The notes under the pieces: generated by a model
What the model was told of the DNA's origin: nothing
The model's input: the letters and a program-made list of their open reading frames with translations, nothing else
Database searches by the model: none
Shown: positions 15,778 through 23,722 of the stretch, one piece after another
Layout: each line of letters starts with the position of its first letter
Position numbering within the stretch: the first letter of the stretch is position 1
Made by a program: the position numbers and the translations under genes
DNA from: an uncultured Steroidobacter sp.
GTDB taxonomy: Bacteria > Pseudomonadota > Gammaproteobacteria > Steroidobacterales > Steroidobacteraceae
Direction of reading: 5' to 3'
DNA length: 24,115 nucleotides
NCBI GenBank assembly: GCA_946478975.1
Contig: CAMLEO010000085.1
Span: 1-24,115 of the forward strand

Positions 15778-17195
15778 GTGCCGACGTGGCCTGGACTGAC
15801 TATTGGAATGCATTGAGCGGACGGCAGCGCACCGGCTTGCTGGTAGGTGTGGCGCTGATCGTCGTGATGGCTGCGGCAGTCGCCATGTGGCTGCTGCACG
15901 ATCCGTATGTGCCGCTGGCATCCGGGCTGAACCCGGAGCGGGTGAATGAGATCGCCGAGGAACTGGAGCGAGCGAAGATCGACTATCGAGTCGACGCGAG
16001 CGGCGACGCACTGGCTGTTGCGCGCTCGCAGTTGGGCAAGGCTCGATCGGCACTGGCGGCGGGACCGTTCGAGCTGCCGCGCAGTGTCGGCTTGGAACTG
16101 TTCGAGCAGGCGGATTTTTCCGCCACCGACTTCGCACAACGAATCAACTATCAGCGGGCGTTGCAAGGCGAGATCACTCGAACGCTCCAGACCATGGAAG
16201 GAGTGCGCAGCGCGCGCGTGCACGTGATTCTGCCCGACGGCGGGCTGTTGAAAAGAAATGTCACAAAGGCGACTGCGGCGGTGAGCGTGACTCCGCAGCC
16301 CGGTGTGACGTTGTCGCGGGCACAGGTCATGGGCATTCAACGTTTGGTTGCCGCGTCGGTGCCGCAGATCGACGTCGATGACGTGGTGGTGCTCGATGAA
16401 CAGGGCAAGAGCCTGACGCAACGTCGCGATGCTGCATCCGGCTCGCTCAACTCCGCCCAGCTGGATCTGAAGCGCGAAGCGGATCAGTACTTCGAATCCA
16501 AGCTCGAACGGCTGCTGCGGCAACTGCTGCCTGACAGCGTCGCGTCGTTGTCGGTCGATGCAACGTTGAACGAGCAGCAACTGCAGGTGACGACGGAAAC
16601 ACCGATCGCAGCGCCTGCCGGCAAAGAAACGAATCGCGCGGCCGGTGTGCTGATTCGAGAGCGGCAGTCACAACATGGCAACACGGCCGGCTTCACGCAG
16701 ACGGACAGCTATACCGACGACGCGGACAGCCGCGATTTGGAATATGAATACAAAGTCGGCAATCGCGTCGAGCAGATGTTGTCGGCGCCGGGTTCGATCA
16801 AACGAATCAGCGTCGCGGTGGCGTTGCAAGGCGTGCCGCCGGAACTCACTCCCGATGCTATTCAAGAGCTGGTATCGCGAGCGGTTGGAGTGGACTCGAC
16901 GCGAGGTGATGCTGTGAGCGTGCTGTTGCTGCCACGGCAGTCGGCGCCTGCTGTCGAGCGCCCAGCGCCGGACAAGCCGGCGTCCGCGGAGGCAGCGAAG
17001 GCAACGGAAACGCCACGAAATGCTGATCTCTCGTTGTGGGCTGCGCTTGCGATCGCGCTGTTACTCGTCGGCTCCTGGCTGATTCTCTCGCTGCGTCGTG
17101 CGGCCCAACGCTCGCAGCGGCGTGCCGATGAGGAAGCCGTGCTGGCGCAGGTTCGCGAGTGGTTGCAGGGAAGGGCGGGCAATGGCCGCATCTGA
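15774..17195 (+). CDS. fliF: MS-ring protein FliF, short cytoplasmic tail
   Basis: The 473-aa product has two membrane helices (about 22-41 and 418-440) around a large periplasmic part with ring-building motifs: YVPLASGLNPERVNEIAEELERAKIDYRV, RAL.GEITRTLQTMEGVRSARVHVILPD and QGVTLSRAQVMGIQRLVAASVP-like text. FliF forms the MS-ring that houses the export gate. Typical FliF is 540-580 aa with a long cytoplasmic tail that binds FliG; this tail is only 33 aa. Its last part, LAQVREWLQG, still resembles the terminal FliG-binding helix (usually near IRQWM), so linker rather than helix has been lost. GTG at 15774 overlaps the fliE stop. It overlaps the next gene by 14 bp. Confidence 0.93.
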   Translation: MSADVAWTDYWNALSGRQRTGLLVGVALIVVMAAAVAMWLLHDPYVPLASGLNPERVNEIAEELERAKIDYRVDASGDALAVARSQLGKARSALAAGPFELPRSVGLELFEQADFSATDFAQRINYQRALQGEITRTLQTMEGVRSARVHVILPDGGLLKRNVTKATAAVSVTPQPGVTLSRAQVMGIQRLVAASVPQIDVDDVVVLDEQGKSLTQRRDAASGSLNSAQLDLKREADQYFESKLERLLRQLLPDSVASLSVDATLNEQQLQVTTETPIAAPAGKETNRAAGVLIRERQSQHGNTAGFTQTDSYTDDADSRDLEYEYKVGNRVEQMLSAPGSIKRISVAVALQGVPPELTPDAIQELVSRAVGVDSTRGDAVSVLLLPRQSAPAVERPAPDKPASAEAAKATETPRNADLSLWAALAIALLLVGSWLILSLRRAAQRSQRRADEEAVLAQVREWLQGRAGNGRI

Positions 17196-17745
17196 AATAC
17201 TGATTCGTCGCGCCGCGCTGCTGTTACATGCGCAGCCCATCGAGACTCGTCGACGGCTCGTCGATCAGTTGAGCACTGACGAAGCAGCGACGCTGCGGCC
17301 GTTGTTGGATGAATTGGAACAACTCGGTATTCCGCCGGAGTTCGCAGACTTGCGGCAGATCGCCGCGGCCGCGCCGGAGATCTATCGAGCTCCGATCGAT
17401 GCGCCTCCGGCGGAACGACTGAACTGGTTGAGTGCCGAGAGTATTGCGCATGCCATTCAGCAGTGCTCGGCGCCGACCATCGTGCAACTCCTCAGCGGCG
17501 GCCACTGGCCTTGGAAACATGCGGTGCTGGAGCACCTTTCCGAACCGAAGCGTTCCGAGGTTCGGCGCTGTTTGCAGCGGGAAGTCACATTGCTGGCCGA
17601 CGCAGCCTACGCTGCCCTGAGCGAGCGGCTGTGCACGGAGGTTTCCAAGATGTCCGACGTTCAGCGAATGCCCGACGCAAAAGCCGGAGTGTCCTCGCGT
17701 CGCGGAATGTCGAGATGGAAGAGGTGGCTGAAGTGGATGCGTTGA
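17182..17745 (+). CDS. fliG: Reduced FliG-like C-ring protein without torque domain
   Basis: The 187-aa product occupies the fliG slot between fliF and fliH but is far shorter than canonical FliG (about 330 aa). Residues 5-50 (RRAALLLHAQPIETRRRLVDQLST) fit the FliG N-terminal pattern 'AilLl.lg...aa.v.k.L...E'. Residues 80-131 (LNWLSAESIAHAIQQ and VLEHLSEPKRSEVRR) align with the FliG middle domain, where EHPQ would fall at CSAP (95-98). After about 150 there is only a basic tail (SRWKRWLKWMR). The C-terminal domain with the charged residues that meet the stator is missing. FliH begins inside the last codons, so no out-of-frame remnant can follow. Likely role: link FliF to FliM without torque. 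Homology is by eye; an unrelated adaptor is possible. Confidence 0.66.
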   Translation: MAASEILIRRAALLLHAQPIETRRRLVDQLSTDEAATLRPLLDELEQLGIPPEFADLRQIAAAAPEIYRAPIDAPPAERLNWLSAESIAHAIQQCSAPTIVQLLSGGHWPWKHAVLEHLSEPKRSEVRRCLQREVTLLADAAYAALSERLCTEVSKMSDVQRMPDAKAGVSSRRGMSRWKRWLKWMR

Positions 17746-18407
17746 TTCGATCAGCAGCGTTGGGTTCCGCACGTCTTCGGCTGGGCGCGCCGTCGCGCCC
17801 GAGCGTTCCAACATCGGAAAGCCTTCTTCGAGAACAGATCGAGCGCCAGGTGAGAAGCGAGCTGGCTCAGCAGCTCGCAGAAATCGCAAAGCAGGAACGC
17901 ACTCGTGCACACGCCGATGGCTACTCGGATGGCCTGGCGGAAGGGCGCGCTGCGGCCGTCGCAGAAGTAACAGAGTTTCGCGAGCAACTCAGGGAGCAAT
18001 TCAACGGCGCTCTCGCAGCCCTGGAGCGCGCACGAGAGGAGAGCTTGGCGCAACTTCAGGCGAATGCCGGCAGGCTAGCGTTCTCTGCGGTCTGTCGTTT
18101 GATCGGACACCAAGCGGACAACGAAACATTCGTGCTGGGTTTGATCGAGCAGGCCTGCGCGGCGCTTCGCGCCGACGCGACGGCGGTGGTGAGAATGCAC
18201 CCGCGGGACATCCAGCTGCTTCGTGACTTGATCCGCAATGACGAGTTGCGGTTGCGATCGTTGCCGTTGCAAATGGTTGCGGATGCCTCGTTGCAACTCG
18301 GCGGCTGCATCGTGAACGCAGCTTCGGGTGAGTACGACGGCGGGCTGGAAAATCAGCTGCGTCGCCTGCACGCCATCCTCACGGCCCGGGACGTGAGGGA
18401 GGGCTGA
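17715..18407 (+). CDS. fliH: Export ATPase regulator FliH
   Basis: The 230-aa product has a basic N-terminus, a charged coiled-coil stretch (about 35-110; ERQVRSELAQQLAEIAKQE, then GYSDGLAEGRAAA), and a C-terminal half with VVRMHPRDIQLL and GGCIVNAASGEYDGGLENQLRRL, the pattern shared by FliH, SctL and V/F-ATPase stator subunits. FliH holds FliI at the gate through FliN and FlhA. ATG at 17715 would overlap the preceding gene by 31 bp; GTG at 17733, with GAGGTGG upstream, is a good alternative and would give 224 aa. fliI follows after 3 bp. Confidence 0.87.
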   Translation: MEEVAEVDALIRSAALGSARLRLGAPSRPSVPTSESLLREQIERQVRSELAQQLAEIAKQERTRAHADGYSDGLAEGRAAAVAEVTEFREQLREQFNGALAALERAREESLAQLQANAGRLAFSAVCRLIGHQADNETFVLGLIEQACAALRADATAVVRMHPRDIQLLRDLIRNDELRLRSLPLQMVADASLQLGGCIVNAASGEYDGGLENQLRRLHAILTARDVREG

Positions 18408-18410
18408 TCG

Positions 18411-19739
18411 ATGCATGCATTCGCACGTGAGCTTGATGCTGCGGAGTTGATCACTCGCGCCGGTCGCGTTGTGGCCGTGAGGGGCCAGGTGATCGAAGCG
18501 CAGGGGCCGGCTGCGCAGGTCGGCGAGCGCTGCAGGATCGAGACCACTCGCTCGTCGACAATCATCGAGGCCGAAGTGATCGGCTTCAATCGCGGCGTCA
18601 CAGTGTTGATGCCGTTGGGCGCCGTCGAGGGCATTGCCGCCGGTGATCGGGTGATTGCATCGGGTCGGCAGCCGGATGTTCCGGTCGGCCCGCAACTGCT
18701 CGGGCGAGTAATCGATGCATTCGGTGCGCCGGCGGATGATTTAGGAAGCATCGTTACCAGCGAGCGGCGCAGTCTCAATTCGCAGCCGCCGCGGGCGATG
18801 AGCCGTGCGCGCGTCGATGTTCCGATCGAGAGCGGCGTGCGGATGATCGACGCGATGCTGTCGCTTGCGAAGGGGCAGCGCGTGGGTCTGTTTGCCGGCA
18901 GCGGTGTGGGTAAGAGCACGCTGCTGGGAATGATGGCTCGTGGCACCAGCGCCGCAGTGAATGTTGTTGCGTTGATCGGAGAGCGTTCGCGTGAGGTGCG
19001 CGAGTTCGTCGAAGACCAGTTGGGTAAGGAAGGGTTGCTACGCTCGGTAATCGTTGTAGCCACTGCGGCGGAACCCGCGGTAGTACGTGTCAAAGCGGCG
19101 TACGCGGCGACGGCGATTGCCGAGTTTTTTCGCGATCAGGACCAGGATGTTTTGTTGATGATGGACTCGCTGACGCGCTTCGCGATGGCGCGCAGAGAGA
19201 TCGGGCTTGCGATCGGAGAACCGCCGACTGCGCGAGGCTACACGCCGTCGGTGTTCTCCGAGCTGCCGCAACTCTGCGAGCGCAGCGGCCCAGGCGCCGG
19301 CACAGGTTCCATTACCAGCCTCTATACCGTGCTGGTCGATGGCGACGATATGAATGAGCCGGTGGCTGACACGTTGCGGGCCACGCTCGATGGTCACATC
19401 GTGCTGTCACGTGACATCGCGAGCGGCGGACAGTACCCGGCCATCGATGTGTTGAACAGCGTCAGCCGCCTGCACGCGATGGTGACGACACCGGAAGATT
19501 TGATGGCTGCCAGGCGATTGCTCGCGACCGTGGCTCTGTACGAGCGCAATCGACAGCTGATCGAGATCGGTCTGTACAAGCCGGGCGTTAGTGCGCAGTT
19601 GGATGGCGCGGTGAAGATCATGCCCAGGATTCGAGCGTTCTTTTCGCAAGGCTTGCACGATCGCGTTTCACGACAAGATGCATTGGCGCGGCTTCGTGAG
19701 TTGGCTGCTGATAGTCACATCGATGGGCAGCTCGCATGA
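18411..19739 (+). CDS. fliI: Flagellum-specific export ATPase FliI
   Basis: The 442-aa product is a full FliI. Walker A is GSGVGKST (163-170), the catalytic-loop block is VVALIGERSREVREF (about 185-199), and Walker B ends in LLMMDSLTRFA with Asp 252. The GYTPSVFSELPQLCERSG and ITSLYTVLVDGDDMNEPVADTLRATLDGHIVLSR blocks are strongly conserved. It forms a hexamer below the export gate and promotes substrate unfolding and release. GAGGGAGGG precedes the ATG at 18411. Its stop overlaps fliJ by 4 bp. The conserved active site indicates selection for export function. Confidence 0.97.
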   Translation: MHAFARELDAAELITRAGRVVAVRGQVIEAQGPAAQVGERCRIETTRSSTIIEAEVIGFNRGVTVLMPLGAVEGIAAGDRVIASGRQPDVPVGPQLLGRVIDAFGAPADDLGSIVTSERRSLNSQPPRAMSRARVDVPIESGVRMIDAMLSLAKGQRVGLFAGSGVGKSTLLGMMARGTSAAVNVVALIGERSREVREFVEDQLGKEGLLRSVIVVATAAEPAVVRVKAAYAATAIAEFFRDQDQDVLLMMDSLTRFAMARREIGLAIGEPPTARGYTPSVFSELPQLCERSGPGAGTGSITSLYTVLVDGDDMNEPVADTLRATLDGHIVLSRDIASGGQYPAIDVLNSVSRLHAMVTTPEDLMAARRLLATVALYERNRQLIEIGLYKPGVSAQLDGAVKIMPRIRAFFSQGLHDRVSRQDALARLRELAADSHIDGQLA

Positions 19740-20185
19740 GCGGAACGGATGCGGTGCTGCGCGTACTGCAGCTGCAGGTTCAGTTCGAGCTGGCACAGGC
19801 CATGGCGGATGCAGCGGCTGCACGAGGTGACGTCGTGCTTGCCGAACAAGCGGCGCAGCGGGCGCGCGAGCGATGCGATGTCACGAGGGATCATATTCGT
19901 CGGATCGAGACACGCCGGCGGATCGATCCCGCGCTTTTGGAAGCGTCGCACCGAATGTATCGCGCGGAGAGCAGCGAGTTGCGGCGGCGGCAGGTGCAAG
20001 TGGAGGCCGCGAAGACTCGGGAGAGTCACACTCTCGACGTGCTGTTGGAGTTGCGTGGCCGCGAGCGCATGTTCGAGAAGGCCATGGAGTTGCAGCGACT
20101 CAAGCGTCGGCAGGCGCAGCAGCTCGCGAGCGCGTCGGTGATGGATGAGCTGTGGCTGCAGCGGCCGCGGGCGGAGATGTCATGA
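19736..20185 (+). CDS. fliJ: Export stalk protein FliJ
   Basis: The 149-aa product is almost wholly helical and rich in charged residues, with hydrophobics spaced for a long antiparallel coiled coil (LRVLQLQVQFELAQAMADAAAARGD at the start, then EASHRMYRAESSELRRRQVQVEAAKTRES). FliJ sits inside the FliI hexamer like the gamma subunit of F1 and also handles export chaperones. Size and location right after fliI make the call; sequence identity to textbook FliJ is weak, as is usual in this family. ATG at 19736 overlaps the fliI stop (ATGA) and its own stop overlaps the next gene (ATGA). Confidence 0.8.
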   Translation: MSGTDAVLRVLQLQVQFELAQAMADAAAARGDVVLAEQAAQRARERCDVTRDHIRRIETRRRIDPALLEASHRMYRAESSELRRRQVQVEAAKTRESHTLDVLLELRGRERMFEKAMELQRLKRRQAQQLASASVMDELWLQRPRAEMS

Positions 20186-20922
20186 ACATCGGTGACGTTT
20201 CGAGTCATTCGAGCATCGCTGCCGGCGACAACCGTTCGACTGTGATCGATACGCGGCTAGCGGATGATTTGTACGAGACGTGGGACGCGACGTGGCGAGC
20301 GATGAGCTGCGAAACGCCGCACCCGCTTGCGGATACACGGCAGTCGGCCCAGCTTAAAGACGAACATCAGCTAACGCAGCGATCGGCAGCTGTTGCGCCC
20401 AGGTCAGCCGCCGATGTGCCCGGCCCGGGCGAGTCGACTGCTGCTCGTGTCGAGTCGACCGCTGGCAATGCCGAGTCGATCTGCCGCGGCGGCGAGGGCC
20501 ACGCGCGAATGTTTGTGTCCGCCGAAGTGCCTGCGCTGCCGCACGGGAGTCTCAGCGCACCGCGTGAGTTTCAGGCCAGCGCGACGGAAGCTCCCGCGAT
20601 CATGCGGTCGAGCGTCGAGCGTGACGAAACAGTCGACGAAGTCACACGTGATATCCAGGGTTGGTCGCCGCGTGCGGCAGAGGAGCCCGCGCCCGAGTCC
20701 GTAACGATACTCACAGAAGACGGCGCCATCTCAATCGTAGTACGCGACACCACGATCTCTGATCGCCGCGCACTGGAGTCGGCACTCGCCGTTGCATCCG
20801 AGTTGCGCGGCACGGCCAGCGCTCTGCGGCGGCTCACGTTGAACGGACAGATTATTTATCAGCTCGATGCGGACACGACCGTCGACCGCCGGCGCGATCC
20901 GGCGGTGCTGTTCTCCTGTTGA
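20182..20922 (+). CDS. FliK-like hook-length control protein (by position)
   Basis: The 246-aa product has a low-complexity, Ser/Ala/Glu-rich first part (about 1-165), probably disordered, then a compact end: SVTILTEDGAISIVVRDTTIS and ALRRLTLNGQIIYQLD. That layout, and the place between fliJ and flgD, fits FliK, the ruler that ends hook growth and triggers FlhB switching. The protein is shorter than most FliK (about 375-400 aa or more), and I cannot see the usual LxPxELG-type motif of the C-terminal domain. The final NG...YQL part also recalls the SctP ruler of injectisomes. So the role is inferred mainly from order. ATGA overlap with fliJ; 39 bp before flgD. Confidence 0.55.
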   Translation: MNIGDVSSHSSIAAGDNRSTVIDTRLADDLYETWDATWRAMSCETPHPLADTRQSAQLKDEHQLTQRSAAVAPRSAADVPGPGESTAARVESTAGNAESICRGGEGHARMFVSAEVPALPHGSLSAPREFQASATEAPAIMRSSVERDETVDEVTRDIQGWSPRAAEEPAPESVTILTEDGAISIVVRDTTISDRRALESALAVASELRGTASALRRLTLNGQIIYQLDADTTVDRRRDPAVLFSC

Positions 20923-20961
20923 GGCACCGATGACCCATCTCACCTTCGTCGAGGATTCTCC

Positions 20962-21372
20962 ATGGCCATTACCCCTGTGACACCGTCTGGACTCAGCGCC
21001 AGCGCCGCCAACAGTCTCAAGCTCGACGACCTGTTGCAGCTGCTGCTCACCGAGCTGACGCATCAGGACCCGTTCAAGCCGGTGGACAACAAAGATTTCA
21101 TGGCGCAGATCGCGCAGTTCGCCTCGCTGGACGCCTCTCAGCAGCTCAATCAAAACATGGGCCAGCTGCTGGCGCTGCAGGCGTTGAATCAATCGGTGGG
21201 GCTGATCGGCAGAAGCGTCACGGCGGACACGGCGAACGGCCCGGTGCGGGGCAAAGTCACGGCGATCACGCTGACCGACGGCGCGCCGCGCTTGACGCTG
21301 GTCGATGCGAACGGGCAGGCCATCACCAACATCGCCATCGGACAGCTGACGGTCATTCAACCGCAGCCCTGA
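20962..21372 (+). CDS. flgD: Hook cap protein FlgD, short form
   Basis: The 136-aa protein starts with the exported N-terminal part and the signature LLQLLLTELTHQDPFKPVDNKDFMAQIAQFASLDASQQLNQNM, which is diagnostic for FlgD. The cap domain is small: GLIGRSVTADTANG and VTAITLTDGAPRLTLVDANGQAI fit a tudor-like barrel, but the Ig-like insert present in the usual 220-240-aa proteins is missing. FlgD caps the growing rod/hook and lets FlgE add beneath it. GAGG lies ahead of the ATG at 20962. flgE starts 26 bp after its stop. Confidence 0.93.
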   Translation: MAITPVTPSGLSASAANSLKLDDLLQLLLTELTHQDPFKPVDNKDFMAQIAQFASLDASQQLNQNMGQLLALQALNQSVGLIGRSVTADTANGPVRGKVTAITLTDGAPRLTLVDANGQAITNIAIGQLTVIQPQP

Positions 21373-21397
21373 GCCAGTCACCGCAAGGAAACTCATC

Positions 21398-22594
21398 GTG
21401 ATCGATTCGATCTATCTCGCGCTGTCCGGAATGATGGGCCACGAACGCGGCCTGAACGTCATCGGCAACAATGTTTCCAATATGAACACGGCCGGCTTTC
21501 GCGGCTCGACGGTGAGCTTCGCCGACGTATTCATTGGCACCACGCCGAATGGGTTGGGCTCGAACGACCGCGCCGGATGGAGCAGCATTGGCGGCGGCGT
21601 GGACGCCTCGCGCAGTCAAGTCGACTTCCGCAGCGGCCAGACCCAGACCACCGGCGGAGACCTGGATCTTGCGCTCGAAGGTTCCGGTTACTTCATCGTG
21701 CAGGATGAGGAGGGCGCGATTCGTTACACGCGTGCCGGCGCGTTCGAGATCGTCGACGACCAGCTGCGTGTGCGCAATCAGAAGCTCAAGGTGATGACGC
21801 GCGATGCGGGCGGTCAATTGGTGCCCGTCGATGTCAAATCGCTGCGGCTAAACGCAGCCAGGCCGACCACAACGGTCACGTTACGCGGCAATCTTTCGCC
21901 GAGCGATTCGAGTCACACCGTCAGCTCGCTGGCGATCTTCGATGACGATGGCGGCAAGCACACGCTCACGTTGACGTTTACCCGGCAACCCACGCCAACC
22001 ACGCCGGATGCCACTACGAGCTGGCAGGTAAGCATCAAGGAAGGCGACAGCGAGATCGGCACAGCGACGGTCGACTTCCGCAGCATCAATGCGTTGAACC
22101 CGCTGCTGCACGTGACGTTGACGCCGCAGAATGCCGCTCTGCTCGATCTCACATTCGACCTGACCGGCATCTCCGGCAGCGACCTGGGCACCAGCGTCGA
22201 ATCGGACCTGCAGGTGGAGAAACAGGATGGCTTCGCGTCCGGCACGATCACCGGCAGCACTTTCGATACCAAAGGCGTGCTGAAGCTCAGCTATTCCAAC
22301 GGCCAGAGCGCCGACGGCCCGAAGCTGGCGCTGGCGCAGATCGCGGATGAGAACGGCCTGGTGCAGCTGGGCGACGGCTTGCTCGAGTATCGCGGCTCGC
22401 AAGGAGTGACACTGCGGGACGCCGGCGACGATCTGAAAGTTCACAGCGGCACGCTGGAAGGATCGAATGTCGATCTGACGCAGCAGTTCGGCCAGCTCAT
22501 CCTGATGCAGCGAGGCTATCAGGCGTCGTCGCAAGTGATGAGCACCGCGAACGAGATGCTGCAGCAGTTGTTCGATGTCGGAGCGCGGCGGTGA
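21398..22594 (+). CDS. flgE: Hook protein FlgE
   Basis: The 398-aa product is normal for FlgE. It has the N-terminal signature GNNVSNMNTAGFRGSTVSFADVF, the central DLALEGSGYFIVQDEEG and TRAGAFEI, a beta-rich middle (about 150-290) exposed on the hook surface, and the C-terminal SNVDLTQQFGQLILMQRGYQASSQVMSTANEMLQQL. FlgE forms the universal joint outside the outer membrane. The start is GTG at 21398 with AAGGAA upstream. The hook being intact shows the structure should extend out of the cell even if rotation is in doubt. The stop overlaps the next GTG (GTGA). Confidence 0.96.
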   Translation: MIDSIYLALSGMMGHERGLNVIGNNVSNMNTAGFRGSTVSFADVFIGTTPNGLGSNDRAGWSSIGGGVDASRSQVDFRSGQTQTTGGDLDLALEGSGYFIVQDEEGAIRYTRAGAFEIVDDQLRVRNQKLKVMTRDAGGQLVPVDVKSLRLNAARPTTTVTLRGNLSPSDSSHTVSSLAIFDDDGGKHTLTLTFTRQPTPTTPDATTSWQVSIKEGDSEIGTATVDFRSINALNPLLHVTLTPQNAALLDLTFDLTGISGSDLGTSVESDLQVEKQDGFASGTITGSTFDTKGVLKLSYSNGQSADGPKLALAQIADENGLVQLGDGLLEYRGSQGVTLRDAGDDLKVHSGTLEGSNVDLTQQFGQLILMQRGYQASSQVMSTANEMLQQLFDVGARR

Positions 22595-23418
22595 GTGCGA
22601 GTGTTCGTCCCATTCATCTGCCAGGGGCGAGCGCGCTCTCATCGTTACGCGAGCGTGCGTTGCCGGCGCTCGATGCGTGGGCACGCGATTGGGTGATGGG
22701 CTGGCGCGGCGCCGGCACTCGATCCGTGCCTTTGATCGTCAGCAGCGTCGAGCGAAGCGTGGCGCTGGAGAGCGTGAAGTACGAAGCGGTGCGCGGCGGC
22801 GCTGACAAGCTCTGGATTCGCAGCACCGATGCCGATCGTCGCAGCTTCGGACAAGCAGTGGTGGGCCGCGAGCTGATGTCGCGATTGACAGGCATCGACG
22901 ATTGGATTGCCGGCGTCGTCGATCACGCGTGGCGGGCTCGCAGCAAGGCTTTGTTTGCAAGTTTGTTTGGTGCTCCGCCGGCGCAGTTTGGACAGGAGCA
23001 GCTCGGCGTTCCCGAAGCCGCGGCCTTCGGCTCGGGCGCCGTGCTGCTGTCGTGTGAAACCATCGGCCTGCTGGCCATCGCCGATGGCAACGTTTGGAAC
23101 AAATCGGCACCTGCCGCGCGGCGAGAGCCGTTGCCAAAACTCACGATGCTCGATCGCGCGGTCAAGAGCAGCGTGCTCCGGCTCGAAGTCACATTGGGCA
23201 GCGTGCCGCTGGAAGTGCCGAAGCTGCTCGATCTGCGGGTCGGCGATGTGCTGCGCCTTCCGCAGCGTCTCGACCAGCCCCTGGAAGTGACCTGCAATCG
23301 GCTGCCGCTCGCGCACGCGCTCCTCGGCGAGTCCGGCGGCCGGCGCGGCGTGCAGCTGATCGCTCAGTCCCGCAATTCTAACTATACGGAACCTTCTCAT
23401 GACTCCGACCGCAAGTGA
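22591..23418 (+). CDS. fliM: Divergent FliM-type C-ring protein
   Basis: The 275-aa product is shorter than usual FliM (about 330). The C-terminal part (about 185-265) is a SpoA domain: LRLEVTLGSVPLEVPKLLDLRVGDVLRLPQRLDQPLEV. The middle (about 20-150) has a FliM/CheC-like pattern but I see no GGXG FliG-contact motif. The N-terminus (SASVRPIHLPGASALSSL) lacks the LSQDEIDALL-type CheY-binding helix. FliM normally carries the switch signal and docks FliN; here docking may remain while switching is lost. Size and single SpoA domain also suit the injectisome homologue SctQ, but the flagellar context and fliN next door favour FliM. GTG at 22591 overlaps the flgE stop; it overlaps fliN by 20 bp. Confidence 0.78.
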   Translation: MSASVRPIHLPGASALSSLRERALPALDAWARDWVMGWRGAGTRSVPLIVSSVERSVALESVKYEAVRGGADKLWIRSTDADRRSFGQAVVGRELMSRLTGIDDWIAGVVDHAWRARSKALFASLFGAPPAQFGQEQLGVPEAAAFGSGAVLLSCETIGLLAIADGNVWNKSAPAARREPLPKLTMLDRAVKSSVLRLEVTLGSVPLEVPKLLDLRVGDVLRLPQRLDQPLEVTCNRLPLAHALLGESGGRRGVQLIAQSRNSNYTEPSHDSDRK

Positions 23419-23716
23419 CATCGACCTCGAACCGCTGGAACAGATGCAATCCACGGGCAAGCCGCTGCTGAGCTCGGCGCTGCCGTTTCTCGGTGCAGTG
23501 AAAGTCCGTGTTTCCGTTCGCATCGGGTGCGCCGAGATGAGTGCAGCGGATCTGCTCGAGCTCGAAGCGGGCAGTGTGGTCGCGCTCGATCGTTCGGTGG
23601 AACAACCGTTGGATGTTTTGGTGGATGAGCACGTGGTGGCGCGCGGCATGCTGGTTGCCATCGGCGATCAGTTTGGCGTGCGCATCACCGAAGCTGCGAC
23701 GGCCGCGTCGACCTGA
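23399..23716 (+). CDS. fliN: C-ring protein FliN
   Basis: The 105-aa product has one SpoA domain (about 32-98): VKVRVSVRIGCAEMSAADLLELEAGSVVALDRSVEQPLDVLVDEHVVARGMLVAIGDQFGVRITE, which follows the FliN consensus closely. FliN forms the base of the C-ring and receives the FliH-FliI complex, so it is needed for export as well as for switching. It starts inside the 3' end of fliM (20-bp overlap), with ACGGAA upstream of the ATG at 23399. Its better conservation compared with FliM and FliG fits retention of the export role. fliO follows after 6 bp. Confidence 0.93.
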   Translation: MTPTASDIDLEPLEQMQSTGKPLLSSALPFLGAVKVRVSVRIGCAEMSAADLLELEAGSVVALDRSVEQPLDVLVDEHVVARGMLVAIGDQFGVRITEAATAAST

Positions 23717-23722
23717 GGCGCG

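Noticed and set aside
17182..17745. Frameshift or deletion as the reason for the short FliG
   Set aside because: FliH starts inside the last codons and has its own intact fold, leaving no room for a lost C-terminal domain in another frame; the gene looks complete.
22645..23661. 338-codon open frame on the minus strand across fliM and fliN
   Set aside because: It is antisense to two genes with recognisable SpoA domains, its composition is typical of a GC-rich shadow frame, and no domain was recognised in it.
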